Assembly (NCBI GenBank): GCA_022578605.1 | Contig: MU394118.1 | Coordinates: 1-64,000 of the forward strand | Source of the DNA: Camillea tinctor | Taxonomy: Eukaryota > Ascomycota > Sordariomycetes > Xylariales > Xylariaceae | DNA length: 64,000 bases | Direction of reading: 5' to 3' | In this document: piece after piece, positions 12,335 through 26,500 of the stretch | How positions within the stretch are numbered: the first letter of the stretch is position 1 | Layout: every line of letters begins with the position of its first letter | Position numbers and translations under genes: made by a program | Notes under the pieces: generated by a model | What the model was told of the DNA's origin: nothing | Database searches by the model: none | What the model saw: the letters and a program-made list of their open reading frames with translations, nothing else

Positions 12335-15300
12335 AGTACGTTTCCTGTCTTCGAAAACAAAACAAAAAAAGTAGTGGTTCTCCAAGCTGAGTTCTGTCCT
12401 AGATACCTAAGTTTTCCTCTTTGGTGCGTTGCGTGCTGTTGAGCAAGGGAGAAGAGAAAAGTTCTTTGTCCAACACCTCGTTCACCTAGGTCCTAAACAT
12501 GTACGGGACTGAGGGGAAAGAGGGGGACTTGAGGGGGGTTAAGTCGGAAAATATGTCATGATCGCGTAGTTTCTGGCCTGTGGTAGTATAAGAGGACCCT
12601 GTATGTGATTTTCTGAAGGTATTGAAAGGTCCTAGAGAGATGATTATAGCAAGAGCAAGGCTTGCGAAGTATGAGAGGCCTAATATTGTAATCGAACCCG
12701 AAGATCGAAGAGGGCACCACTAACACGAGCCAATGAGACGAGTTTTTCCGGATTCAGAATGAGGTCAACCCCCTCAGTGCGGAGGTACACACCAATGTGT
12801 ATATTTTTTGAGGCTCGCAGGGATGTTCCCGTGAATTTGTCGTCGACTTGGTCTCCTTACGAAGCCCAAGAGTTACGTTTGATTATGACCAGCACAAAAC
12901 TAGACACAGCCGACACTCAAGTATAGAAAAGCTGAAAGGAAGAATCCCTCTGAACACCCAAATAATTAAGCTCTTAGGTAAGGCTGTTGTGTTCCCCCCT
13001 TGCGTACCTAAGTAATATGCTGTGTCCGACGAGTCGGTCAAGAGTTCCCCTGGTCTGCCCGTGAAACGTATGCAGTGTAGTCAAAGCTGGATACCCGTAT
13101 ATGCAACGCGTGAGCAGACGTTCGTGAAGTAGTAAGAAATTACCAAGAGACATTAAGTGACTGCGTTTAGGGACGTTACGGCAACCTATAGAGAGGACAT
13201 CGTATAATATAGGCTGGCTCATCGAGAATCTCCAATAACTATGGAATGATCATTACTCTTCTACGCGCCTCGCTTTGCCATCGAAGGTAAAAGATCGAAG
13301 TCATGGGCAGTGTGATATGCTGATCGATCATAATAAGCAGTCTACCGGAAGCGTTCCCCCCTTCGCCCCAGCGCCACCCCAGAGGAGCGAAAACGGGCTT
13401 TGTCAGCGATGAGGTATTATACTACAGAGATTTCGGGTTGAACTACGAAATCCGTACTAAGTAAGACTAACAAAAACTCAACGCAGTCCATTCCGACCTT
13501 TCCTAGGAAAGATAGGTACTGTTTCCTCGGCTTCGCACCCTGTCTCTCTGCATGGCCGAGCTCCGCTAAGGATTCGTGTGAGGCGGATGGGACATTGACC
13601 AGATATGCATGCATGGGTGACAGTCCCCAGAAAGCCCCCTATCCAGCCAGTCGTTTTTGCTGCTTACCAACGCCTCGTTGTACTGCTGGATCCAATAGGA
13701 TACATTTCCTCCCCTCCTTTAGGGTCATCCGAGGTACCCCAGACTAACATGGGGCATGTTCCCCGGAGTCACAGAAAACCGAGATGCTGCCAAGTGCGGT
13801 ACATACAAACAAACCGACAAAAGGACACGGCCAGCAGCAGATCCCAGAGCGTACAGGTGGTATTGAGCCTCGTGGTGAGAAACAAGTCGGGGTAGCCGTT
13901 GACTGTTCTGGTGTACTGTTCCACCGCTTATTGTTCCTTTTTTTTTTCACCAGATGTGCTAAAAAAATGAATTTTTCTTGGTTTCGCAAATGGGATCACT
14001 TCCATCCAGAGCTGGGTTGCACTCTTGCTATAGAATGGCCAGGTGACCGGGGCTGCATTCTCTCGTCATTCTAGAAGTACTAGACAAGATGGCTTGGCTA
14101 GATCCTGCATGGCGAGGATCGCAGGGGAATACAACGTTAGTACGTGTTCACTTCATACAATATGTCGTCTATACCTACATTAGTTGCGCATACAGAGATC
14201 ATCACGAAAATATTCACTAGTGCCTTTCCATATAGCTACCTACCCTAACTGACCTAGGTTAGATAATTTTGATCATAGCTTTCTCGGTTACGGTCGGTAT
14301 GTAGGTATACATGGGTGGAAAGTCGCTTTATATAATTGTAGAGATGACACTACTAACTAGCGAATGCAGAAAGACACTTGCGGAATATTTAAATGGGAAG
14401 TAGATAATCACAACATCTACTCATCAGATAGATAGAGTCGTTGGGGTGGTTCCTGCTTACCCCTAATAGATAGACACTCGGCCATATTAATCGTAGGGCA
14501 TCTATTTTCGGCCATCATTAAGCCTAAAAGGAGCAAAACAAGTATTTGCGAATTATTAGGTCCTTATATAGCTGTATGTGTCAGCAATCTCAAACTTGGG
14601 CATCTATGTACCAAGCAAGTCAGAGCTCTCTGGGATCACTGAAGTGAATGCATATGAGTACATGCCCCTATAGTCGTATCAATATAAGGGAAACAAGAAA
14701 GCAATAAATTCTCATGGTCATTTAACATAAACCCATCCCTGCCACGCATACGTAAGCCGGAGAGTTCATAGGAGAAAAGGGGAAGTAAGCTGGCTGCTGC
14801 CAACCAAGGAACCCACCTCTCTTCAGAAAGACGTCGAATCCTGATAAAGAAAATAATTCCAGCAGCCTCAAGCACACCCCCAGATAGGTTAAGCTATTGC
14901 CACACTAGGTCGAAGAAGCCGTTAGTCTAAAATGCAGACATACTAATATGTGTGTGTACATAATAATGTTGCATATCTCACCTACCTAATCTAGACGACG
15001 AACATCAATGTAGATAGAGTTATCCAGAGTGATAGCGAGATATAAATGTCCAATTAGAAAAGGACCTACCTTTTCCTAATCTCGGTATGCATTTCTTTTC
15101 TTTCCGCCTTTTCCTTCCGTTATTTCCTTCCCTTATGTTTCATCCGAGTCTCTCAGACCGATGCTAGCCTTACTATCTACGGGAAACACCAAACGCCCCA
15201 AAATCCGAGCTGAGTGTCTGTCCCAAGATAAAATCATCTTCGTAACGGAGCCTTACGATGTAATGTAGCATCGGCGTAATGAGGTACAGTTGGATGGTAT

Positions 15301-16945
15301 CCGAAAGTGCGTAACACCAAAACGCCCGAACCAGCCTCATAACACCAGCCAAGAAAAATCTCCGATCTTGTGTGGTGTGTATCGTAAGGGAAAGGGTGTT
15401 CCTCTACCACGAGTAGCTAGCCATCAGCGTTGGTTCGAAGAGGGATAAAAACTTCCAGATCCAACAGACACGAACCAATAAGCTCCGCTGCGATCCATTT
15501 CACTTCTTCTGCGTTATACAAGAATTCATTCGTATAATTAGTTCCCATACGTCCACTGAACGATTTCCTTACATCGTAAATTTGATTGTCATTATTTTAA
15601 CGTTTCATCGGTTAACCCAGATGTACATTGCTAACCGATATAACAACCTAGAATATCTGAAAGCTTAGGCCAACAATTAAAAATTCGTATCAAATCTCTA
15701 TTCGTATGTCCCCTTTCACAGAAGATGCGCACTCATAGGTATAAACAGACACAAATACAGTAATTAAAAATGAACAAAACAAATATGAAAACAAAAAAAG
15801 ACATATGCTCCTAAACGCCCCAGAACCCCAGAGCCATTGAGAGAAAGTAATGTACACGTTTCTGTCTCCAGAAACCAACTTAGGTATGTACCCTCAAGTA
15901 TCGTCAATCATACCAGAGAGAGGAGAAGGGGGTAAGAGGAAGAGAGGGAGGGGGGAGACAGGCAGGCCGTTCCATCCATCCATCCAACCAACGCACATAA
16001 AACCCCCCGAGTCCATCTCAAATCGTATGTTTGAAAAGAAGAAAAAAAGCCGGCCGTCAAGTCATGTTAGTGTATCAACAACTCCGCCCTGCCCTGCCCC
16101 CAAGGTATTTCCCACTAGGCTTTATGTTGTTTTGTAATTTTTCTTTTTCCCTTCCCTTTTCCCCTCAAACCCCCCGAAACCACACGGTCACCACCCAAGC
16201 AAAAGAACGAGTTAAACCCTCCCCCCCTTCCTTCCCTCACGCATACCTGTATCAAAAAAAAAAAGGAAAGAGAAAAATTGAAACCCGATGAAGTAAAGAA
16301 AAGATGAAATAAAATGGAGATAAAGATAAAAAAAAGTTAATGAAAAGAAGTAGAACGACAAGCAAAGTGAGACGAAGCACGATTTGAAGTATGGGCCAGG
16401 AGCCCGTCCTCTGTTTGGTAGTAGTAATAGTAGTAGAGGCTATTCGATGTTGTCGGAATGGGAGAGGAGGACGGACGTGCAGAAATGCCACTTCACGTCT
16501 ATGACCGGCTTTTTCTTTTCTTCATTCAAGGGAGAGAGACAGTTACCCGTCTTTACAGGCCTAGAAGCATTCGGTTCGAGACACATAAAATGGGATATGA
16601 TGATAAGAAAGACAAATGTGTAGTTGGGTGGGAGAAGATGGAACGGATAGATGGATGGATGGATAGTAATAACAGTGATAAATAAGGGGTAGGGGGGACA
16701 AGGGAGAAAGTGGGCTAGATCTGGGTTCGACATACGTTGATCAAATCAACGATGATCTCCCCCATCCCTTCCCCCTTTTTTTGCTTCCTTCCGCCCAACA
16801 CCAAAAAAAAACCTGCCGCATGCCAAGTGAAGAAAAAGAAGTTCGGTCGTGATAAGGAATCCGGCCCGTTCACCATGCGGCCAGGTCTCCCTCCTCCTTA
16901 CTCATACACCTCCCTCCGAGGCCCTTTCCATCCTCTCACACACTT

Positions 16946-16986
<41 letters not shown>
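12335..16986. other. Gene-free stretch of 4.6 kb
   Basis: No convincing gene, tRNA or mobile element was found. Open frames are short, carry frequent stops and lack family features. A (CT)18 microsatellite at 16947-16982 lies almost against the stop codon of the next minus-strand gene. Short TACCTA/TAGGTA words and A- and C-runs are scattered through it. Confidence 0.55.
16947..16982. repeat. (CT)18 microsatellite
   Basis: An uninterrupted dinucleotide run of 36 bases. It starts five bases beyond the stop codon of the minus-strand Myb/SANT gene, so the transcript would carry (AG)18 at the very start of its 3' untranslated region. Confidence 0.95.
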
Positions 16987-16987
<1 letters not shown>

Positions 16988-18077
16988 TAAGCCCCAACGC
17001 TAACAATCCGCTCCTCTTCCATCCGCCTGACGAGCTCCCTCTCCTTCGGGCTGCGGGGATTCGCGTCTATGCCGAGGATAGCGCTGATGCGCGTCTTGTC
17101 GTGCTGCTTGTCGTCGCGCTCGCGCTCGTTCGGGCTCGTGACCGGCGTGATGGGCGTCTGCACGTACGCCTTCCACGCCTGCTCCAGCACCACGGGGCTC
17201 GCGCCGGGGCCGTACTCGGCCGCCACGGCGCCCCAGAACGACGACCGGTGCGCGGCGTAGATGGCCTGCAGCCGCGCCACGTCGACCTGGGCGAGCGACG
17301 GGGGCGGTGGCAGGGAGGAGCAGTCGAGCCGCAGGGTGGTGGGCGCGTGACCGATGGGCGAGGGCTGCGGGAAGGGGGACGGGGCGAGGGACCGCGCGCT
17401 GTCCGGCAGGGGCGTGGGGTAGCCGAGCGTGGGCGCTGCGGAGACCGGCGTGAAGGTCATGCTGGCGGGCTTGGGGAGAATGGCGGGCAGGCGGGGGGAC
17501 AAGCTGCTGCTGGTCATGATGCTGGGGAGCTGCATCGAGGTCGTGTAGGCGGGCGAGCTCGGGTCGTGGCTGCCGGAGCTGCCGGGGGGTGACGGGTCAC
17601 GCGGGGAGCACTCCCGGATGGGCGAGGGGATGGTGGCGGGCATGATGGGTGAGTGGCCAGTGGAAGAAGAGCCGGATGACACTGAGGTGGTGCGCTTGCG
17701 GCGGTTGCTGCCGTGGCTGAGCTGGTGGTAGTGAAGACGGCACGCCAACTCGGTCTTCTTTAAGTGCGCAGCGATATGCTTATACGGCATCTTCTGGAGA
17801 CGAGTCTGGAGAAGGTATACTTCCTATTGGGGGATTGGTCAGTCATGATAATTCCTCAGGGGAACCGCACCCTCAGATGCCATAGCCTGTTATAGCAACC
17901 GAGATGGTTGTTATAAAAATGACCTCCACTCACTTCATCCTCGCTCCAAGCTCGTCCACCGCCGGTCGAGGCAAATTTCCGGTTCTTCGTGATTCCATAC
18001 TCGTGACGGTCAAGGGCGTCACTCGAGGGAGTGAACGGCACACCGGTGCGGGTTGCTAAATGGATAGGGGGTGCCAT
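16987..18077 (-). CDS. Myb/SANT-like DNA-binding domain protein
   Basis: Two exons, 18077-17934 and 17823-16987, give 326 residues. The 110-base intron (GTGAGT to ATAG) interrupts the domain: exon 1 ends with GGRAWSEDE and exon 2 begins EVYLLQTRLQKMPYKHIAAHL, together a Myb/SANT-type helix-turn-helix with the first Trp of the motif and the segment ACRLHYHQLS as third helix. A basic NRRKR patch follows directly and could be a nuclear localisation signal. The rest is Ser/Pro-rich and probably disordered, except a helix-rich segment near residues 225-270 (RLQAIYAAHRSSFWGAVAAEYG) that may be a second domain. A sequence-specific regulator is likely; targets are unknown. No neighbour hints at function: 4.6 kb and 13.5 kb flank it without genes. 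Confidence 0.8.
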
Positions 18078-21000
18078 TGCTGTATCTTAAATGCGGTTTC
18101 TGTCTGATCGATGGGGATTGTTTCGACTGTGCGGCCTCAACGAATTGAAGGTTGAGAGCAAAAAAAAAAGGTTTGGTTCAAAAAGGGCAGACCCCGCTGC
18201 TAGGAGAATCGAAGTTGATATAATTGTTGAAAATAAATAGGATCGGGAATCCTCCAATCGGTTCGATCTAGTCACGCCAACCTTTCCTTGATATCGTCGG
18301 TAGTGTGGAACTTGTCTCTGAATTCGACAGATTTCTTGCTATCGTAAATGGCGAAGATGGACGAGGAGGGGGAGGATAAACTAGAAACGAACACAATTTG
18401 AACGAAGGGCCGTGGACCAAAGTAATAGATTACACCGATGACGAAGGTAGTTATCCAAAAGAGTGTAAGCAGCCAAGCCAGTTGGGCGATGAAAGAAAGT
18501 GGTCGCTAGCTGCGAAGAAAGAAAAGAAAGGGGGGAGGCACGCAACAACGTCGTGATCGATGCACAAACTGATCCTATAGTGGTGGTAAAAGAGGTAACC
18601 AAACAAGAAGAGAAAAAGAAGAGAAAAAGGGAAGAAAGAGAGATAATAACCATTATGCACATGCCGCTTCATGATATTCAGACGTTTGACATCCATTAGG
18701 AAGAGCCGGGGTCTAAGGTCGCAGGGGTAGGCATTACCACGCCACGACACAAAGGACATAACCTACTTGATGGTAGAGGCTATAGCCCTGTGACCACATT
18801 TTGCCCAGCGACCCTGGAGTAGTATATGGGGTGGATGTGACAAGATCGGAAGCATAACCTTGGCTTGATCCGCGACTCCTGTCCGTTTACAACGATCCAA
18901 AACATTTGGCCAAGGCCGGGGCCTAGACACATGAGAACACCAACCTAGCATGTAGGTTGGCAGAAAGCGTCTGATTTTCCAAGATTTGCATATAGAGAAA
19001 CCTGCCCCAAAGCGTATAGTCACTCGTATGAGAGTGTTTGTTTTTGGTAGATACCAAAACACCAGCAGTGCTTGGACGTTTATCTCCTCCTCTTCTTTAA
19101 CCTCCTTTCAATTTTTCTTCTTCAAATTAGTACATAGAAGGACAGATAGAAGAAAGACCCAATATTTCAAAAGTTTGCCCTTGAAGCGGTGCCTTGAGCC
19201 TCCTCCTTCTGGACAAAGGACCTGATTTCCTAGAATGACATACAAAACAAGAAGATATCCACATTTGTTTTTGTTTTCCCGTTTGGTTCCAGACGGAGAG
19301 ACTCCTAGCATCAGGCCGTTTCGGAAAGCGAACGCGATGAGGAGGGGAGAGGGGCCAATATACTACCCCCCCCGTCGCCTACACACATCTGGTTCCCGAG
19401 GGGATTTAACTCGGACATGGGATGTAAACGTAGTGTAAGTGTTAAGTTTGTAGTAGTATCTGATCGATTCAGATTTGAGATACTACTACGATTGGCATCC
19501 CAATCGCGAAAAGGGACCCTGCTCAACACAGTTTCCCTTGGTAGTTTAGTGTATGTTGTAGTTGTGCAGTCGTAGAGGGTCGAGGAAAGGGAAAAAAAAG
19601 ACTTGGAGGTCCGTGTCTAACGTCTGACGTCGGGCGAGTTTTGTATGGACGTTGCTTCAACGTGTTGCAGAGACGCGCTTATTCAGATGATCAAGGATTA
19701 TTATTGGTCTCGTCAACCCACTCTGTCCTCGAACCCCCTTGAATCCCTGACGGGTTTGGAACTTTTGGAACCCCTTCTTTTCCCCTTTTGTTCGGCGGCT
19801 CCTCTGAGCCCTGCTCGACTTATTCTCAACTTTATCTCTAGTAAAACTCGGCTTGTCTTCCGACCTTTCGCTAAAGAAAGAGCAAAGAAAAAAGCTTTGC
19901 GGCAACTAGCTTCGAGTGTTAAACCTCAACAAGAGTATAACGTTTTTTAAGCTTGTTTGTAGGGCTCGGCGCGCCTCCACGGCTGCCAAGACGCATCTCC
20001 ATTCTTCCTTGACCCCTCGTGCCCCTCCATCACGATGCTGGCTACTTCCTATACACTAGCTTCAGAAACAACAGCAAGGCGGTAAATGTTACCTGTTTAT
20101 TATCAATTTTTACTTTGTTTTCTTCTTTCTTTCTTCCTCTTCTCTTGTCTTCCATCATCTTGTTTTCTTTCTCTGTCCCTCGCACAATACGTTCTGTTTT
20201 GCGAAACATGCTCAAGCGACACGCCCCCCTGTTTCTAATCCAGTTTCTAAGCTGCCTCGATTACTACCTAAGTAGGTTTGGTATCATCGGCTCGTAGGTG
20301 CATGAAACTTCGTGACCTAGTACCAAGCTAGCGCAGGATCCCACAGCAGAGGGTTCTCTCGGGGCCAGCCTATCCAGGTTAAGTTAATTAGCCAGCTCAC
20401 GTTTACTTACATTATGTCGTGGTTCAATCATGTATGTATGTCTAGGTAATTATCAGTAACACTCACAGCAATGGGACCTCGAATTAAGATTCTACAGTAA
20501 CAGGACATACAAGTCCCCCCACCTTGTTTTCAAGTACACCACATAGATTTCTGCAACTATGTAAATGAAGTAAATAAAAATGAGCCTCGGTCCTCTCCCC
20601 AGCCCTGGTAGGCGCATTAACCTAGTTTCTAGCTTGGGACCCTTGAAACTCGCTAAGAATCTCAACTTCGTATCAGCCTTAGCTCTTCCTAGTCCAATTG
20701 GTATGTTCAAGGTTGTAGTCGGGTTGTAGTATAGCGGATGTGCCGATAGATCCGACGTATTGGTAACCGCTGAGGCTGAAAGTTGGCCAGGCACACTACC
20801 CGGATTCCAGATGAATGCTACATAATGATAGTCTGAGTATAAACTCACTATACACACTCAGAGTGAATAAGTGAGTAGTAAACATACCTACTGTCTGACC
20901 CTGTTCTAAGTAATTAGTACATCAAAAGCCTCGAGGGCGTTTACCGGTTCACCAACTCTCTCCGCTCGTCCAACCAAGGACCCTCAAGAGTTTCAGTTAA

Positions 21001-23533
21001 AGAACTCCAACCAAAACGAACCCCATCTCGGCAGCAGTAACAGTGGCGCATGCATATACATATATGTAATAATATGTATGCACGTATAAGTCCCAACGGT
21101 TGGTTGCACTAAAAGTTTCGCGACCCAAGGATGCACGAGACGCATTGTGAACACCTAGGACGAAGCTAATGCACCTTTCTAGATAAGCTTCGTCCAGGGT
21201 CATGGTCATGGGTTGGTTGGGTTAGGAGACATACACTACATTACACCATGAGCTTGTATACATGTACGGAGAGACAGCTCGTTCCACGATCATCGCTGTT
21301 GAGGGCTCAATAATTACCTTACCCTCCTATTATATACACACCTTACCATATTACTAGCTAGGGGATTCTTTACCTAGGTATTTTATCATCTTTCCCTGCT
21401 TTACACATTCCAATCCATATAGGTACGTTAAGTTAGCTTCTTTATTTCCTTTTTATTCTTTTTCACCTACCCCGGCTCGGCGGGGCATATATGAATCGAA
21501 TCCTCGGTAACAATCGAAAACATGCTGACCGTGATTGGATAAACTTCTGGGACAAAAGAGCCCCAGGTACACCCCCCTTCCCCAAAATCTTGACTATATC
21601 TTGTTGTTGTCGTGAAGAATTTTTTCGACGTGTCAGACTTACCTTGTTGTTTGATCTTAAAGGGAATAACACGTACCTAAAGTCGGTGTATCTTGTTCGT
21701 TTCGATCGTGTCATCCTTGCGACTTCAACCTCATGCGAAGATCTGGTGCGCCATAGGTTTACTTAGTATGGGCGTTTCTGGCCCATCATATATAAATATA
21801 TATAGCCTATATATCTGCTATTTACTTGGCACAGTAGGCTATGTATATTACGTATGTCATCATGATAGTCGTCCGGGACCTTAATTCGCGCAAGGGGATC
21901 TACGAATTCTCCCCATTCTTGTCACGATAAGACAAGACGCTGTTTAAGGAGGGTATCCCGATTTTGGTTGAACGTAGATGATTTGTTCTCTTGCTTGATA
22001 AACCTATGATATGCTCTATATGGAATAGTGCGGGTTATTTCCTAATTACACCTAGGTACTCTCTTGTACTATTACTATTCTCAGAAAATTGAGTATGGTT
22101 CCAATCTTACTTTCTCCCAAAGATTTCCTGTAGATCTGCAACGTGAAGACGCCATCTTAGCCCCTCACGTACCCTACCGGTATACCAACGGCAATATAAT
22201 CTATGTATCAACTTTTCCTTTCTTTTGTGCCAAAGCCGATATGCAGATCCAGCTTCCTCTCCGCGGAAATAAACGAATTGGTTAACTTATCAAGCTATTC
22301 TTTTTGGTCTTTACGCCACCTTCAATTCTCTGCAATTCTACAATCGCTATTGCAGGATGATCTGTGCCTAGCATCATTGTTCGTCTAATCTCACCCACTG
22401 AGTGCACCCTGCGAATGATCAACTGCGTACATTATGCTTTACCCAGACGAAAGAGTGCTTTTTAGCTATAAGATCATGATAATACTATACGCTAACGGCT
22501 ATACCTACCGAAGATACTAGGTAAAACTACAGAATCATGCGATCTAAATGTTTTTAAATACCGCAGTTAGACTCTAAAACATGAAGCAGGCAAAGCTTGC
22601 CTTTGATAGTAGAAGCTCCATCCATCCATACTGAGTTGTTCAAACACGGTAGTGATAGGCTCGTGACGTGTTGACATTTGGGCAGGTTATCGTTTACTTA
22701 ATTTGCACCGAAGGCAGATGGGTAAGTTTTTATATGAAAGAGCACCGATCAAACTATACAATTAGGTACCTAAGTAATTATATCAAATATCACTCAAGAG
22801 ACATGTTCATCCAACAAGTCTATATTTCTCTAATATCGTGCACGGTACGTATTTTCGTCATCGTCATGATTAATATATATAAACGCATGCGAGGAAGAGT
22901 CTAGATCTGAAATAAATTTCCTTTTTATAGTTACATACTACTTACGCGGATCTTGTGCAAGGGGGGTTTAAGGAAGGGCGGGAAGGCAGAAAATACGATA
23001 AGTGACAACCAAGCAATCCCTCCCCCAACCCCCTGCCGCAGAGCCGCAGCTCCCAAAACTAGATCCCGAAGGTTTTCTTACCTTTGCGGTTTCAGTATAG
23101 CAACTCCCTCCCGATGCTCTCTCTCTTTTAGGACAAAATGATGGTGTGAAAACGGCCACGTGCCCCTCCTCTTCGGTGAAAACCACCATTCCCGTTCGAT
23201 GTTGCTGGTCCCTCCCCCGGTGATAAAATGAAACTTGCCATGATGCCATCCAGAAACCCCCCTTCTTGTCCTCTTTGGCGCTCTTATGTAAGTGTTAGCA
23301 TACACGTATAACCCTACCTACACCATCTAACTGACGGACGGGCCTCGAGGACTGGATAAGGACGGTCGACGGATAAACTTCGCTGTCGCAACGGCGCGCA
23401 GAACCGACGATCAACTCAGGTAGGGTAGGTAATTTACGCGTAAAAATGCCGCCCTTCTCGCTTTCTCCTTCTTCGGATTTTGACTTCCTTACGCACGCCC
23501 TTGTATTTGAAATGACGTCTTGTAAACACACCG

Positions 23534-23535
<2 letters not shown>

Positions 23536-23566
<31 letters not shown>
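23536..23566. repeat. (AC)n microsatellite
   Basis: An uninterrupted AC run of 31 bases in gene-free DNA. Confidence 0.95.
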
Positions 23567-23567
<1 letters not shown>

Positions 23568-26500
23568 TATGATGCCCTGTATATCCCCCCTCCCCCCTCC
23601 TCCTTGTCGCAGTCGGCAACAGGATTCACGATAGCGGGGAACGAAACTCCCAAGAAACAGCCGGCTAGTGTAGTGGGGGGGAGGGAAACTCTGTTTTGCC
23701 AGGAGGGCCGAAGCTTTCTCCCTCCTCTTCTTCTTCTTGTTCTTCTCTTCTTCCCTCGTTTCTCTCTCTCCCTCTCTCCATTCCTTCAACGCGTAAGACC
23801 GAAAAGGAACTTTTCACTGTCCTACCGGTCTGGGCGTGGGGAGCATGGATAGGAACTTTTCAATATATACCGTTATGCAACGCGTAAACGATTCTCTGAC
23901 GAAGCTAAACATTTATGCGATGAGTCGCGGTCACTAGCCGGATTTGTCATCGACTATACCTATATCCTTATTAGTGGTTTCTGCAGGTTCTCAAAACGAA
24001 ATAAAAACCAATCTCGTTTCCCTGATCGGGACTTGGTTATAATTCACTTTTTTCTTTTATGGGTCGAGCGGTAAGGGGGAAGGGAAGGTTGAGGTATCCC
24101 ACCGAGTGAGTGAATAGCCAGGTCCAGGCCCCAACGGTGCCGTAGAGTTGACAGTTTTGTCTAAGCAGAGGGGAATGAATGATATGATGCCCAAGCTTAG
24201 TGACCCTTTATCGAGGATGGTTTTGTTTTCGACCGCTCTTGCGCATTCTAGGCACGAACCCTATGTGCCCTGTGTAATAGAGAAAGAGCGCACAGATGAC
24301 GCTGTTAGTCGTCGGAAAGGAGTCTAGACTCACCAGAATCTAAGAACCTGGATGTAGTTAGTTAGGCATTGAGACGGTAGGTAGGCTCAGCTCGCTTCAA
24401 CCATGTGAGCCTGTCAACGCGGTACCTGTGCGTGCATACATGATCTCGGTTGCGGGATGGTCGTTAATGATGCTAAACATTTCGTTGCATGGGTGGCGTG
24501 CTTGTAGTCTCATATGCCGAGTTTAGTATAAAGTCTTCTGTTAGGAGTTAGGTATAGTCGTTGACTATATGTGCTCCCATACCTACTCTCGACAACTGAA
24601 CTGGAAAAAAAAAACCCCCCGGAAAGGAGGGACTCTTCTGATTTATGCGTTAGACATGGTAGATACCTAGAATATTTTTTTTTATCTCAGTATTAGGTTA
24701 AAATAAAACTCTAGTAGAGTCGATTTCGTCAAGTAAGGGTTGATAGGTTGGGGTGAGCTAACAAGTGGTATAGGTTAGTTGGCGCTTAAAGTGACGTGCA
24801 CATATATCATTATTTAAGTTCACCTTGACATAATGAAAAGAGCCTGTTGAGTCTGGGTATAACAGCAAGATTATACTCCTATACAAGCTGAAGGTTATTT
24901 CAATCTCGCCTCTTCACCTACCCGCTCGCCACATAGAAAGCAAACAACTAAATGCAAGATTGCAGGTTGCTGACGGGACAAGTTGTTTAGTTTAAAGGTA
25001 TATAGGTTATATACCTACCTACCTGGGTAATCAGCGGCCTACTCAGCAGTGGTGACTTGGTGGTGGGTAGCGTCTGGTGGTTGTGACTAGCCGTATGTGT
25101 GTTCGGGGATGAAACAGGTAAAATATGTAGGTCAGCGAAAGGAGGCTGATGGTCGACGACCCTAGGTTTATGGTACATGCATACCCGTACAACTGGGTGC
25201 AAGGTAGGCATGTGTAAGTTGTATGAACATCGAGCGATCGGAGAGAACCTGGTGTCAACAGGGCTGCAGCAACATTGCATGGCTACTCCATACTAGAGGT
25301 CTCTATAGGTACTTGCGGGACTAGGAGGCCAAGTATCGTGAGGGATGCAAGTACTTGCTGGCTGCGGGGACAAGTACATGGCGATACTTGGGCGGGATCT
25401 TGCTAATGTTTGGCTTGGCAGCACGACAGTTCTATTACATACCTACATACATCTAGTATCCCACCTAAGTATGTACCAGGTCTACCCAGGGCAAAATACA
25501 TGTAATAAGTTTGTGCATACTATACAACAACGTGAACGCATGTCTTAGGTAGCCACATATTTACATACCTACCTGCTGGCTGTCCATACCTACTTCCATG
25601 CTTGTAGCAGTATAGTATAGATTCATCTTTTACCTTAACAACTAATAATTAATATCTAACATTGCGGCTTATATATGGGTTAGGAGACGCGTTTTAGAAT
25701 ATGCGTGGCGCTGGGTAGCTGTTACTGTAGTGTATATATAGTCTTACCTGCATTGCTCGCCTTACTATTTATAACTGCCTACCTAGGTTAAGGTATATTA
25801 GCAGATCTAGAGTGAGATCTATTCAATCTCTAATGTATTGAGTGTAAGTATCAGACTAGTCTAACCTAGGTGTGTAAGCTTAGTATGTCGTCTATACAGG
25901 ATACTTACGCGTATACAACCCACACTATACGTGGGGATCAACCCAACCTACACCTATATATGCACTTAACAGCATGTACCCCATACTTTTAGTGTAGGTA
26001 GGACTGAACCTATAAACTATTGAGAATTACCCTCATCGGTGATAGGTATTGAGATTGTATCCTATAGTAAGAGGTATTCTCATCTTATGGTGAAGCCATG
26101 TTCTTCAAGGTTATAACACGATACTTATAGTCTGGTACTTTGGTATGTCTATGTCAACTTATTACATATGTTTACTTCAACGTCAATATTGGGTAACCAA
26201 TCCTTGTAACTACTATGTAGGTACTAGGTAGTTGTTCTAGTTTAAACTCTATTGGTTTAAACTCTATAAATGTAAATTTTAAAATCTATCCCAATAGGGT
26301 CTTAGTTGATGTCAACTGGTAAACTATATCAATGTACTGGTACTATCAATAGGTTACCCAAGAACAGTATCAAATATCGATAGCACTTAGACCGCATACA
26401 CTTAGGTACATAGACACAGGTATCCAATTAAAATAGGACAATCATTAGCTAAGGACTAGTAGTCATTAAAGATTTGGTGGAAAGAAAGTAAATGGAAGCT

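Noticed and set aside
19645..19950. 101-codon frame in the gene desert
   Set aside because: It lacks domain features, splice continuation and codon bias of the real genes in this window.
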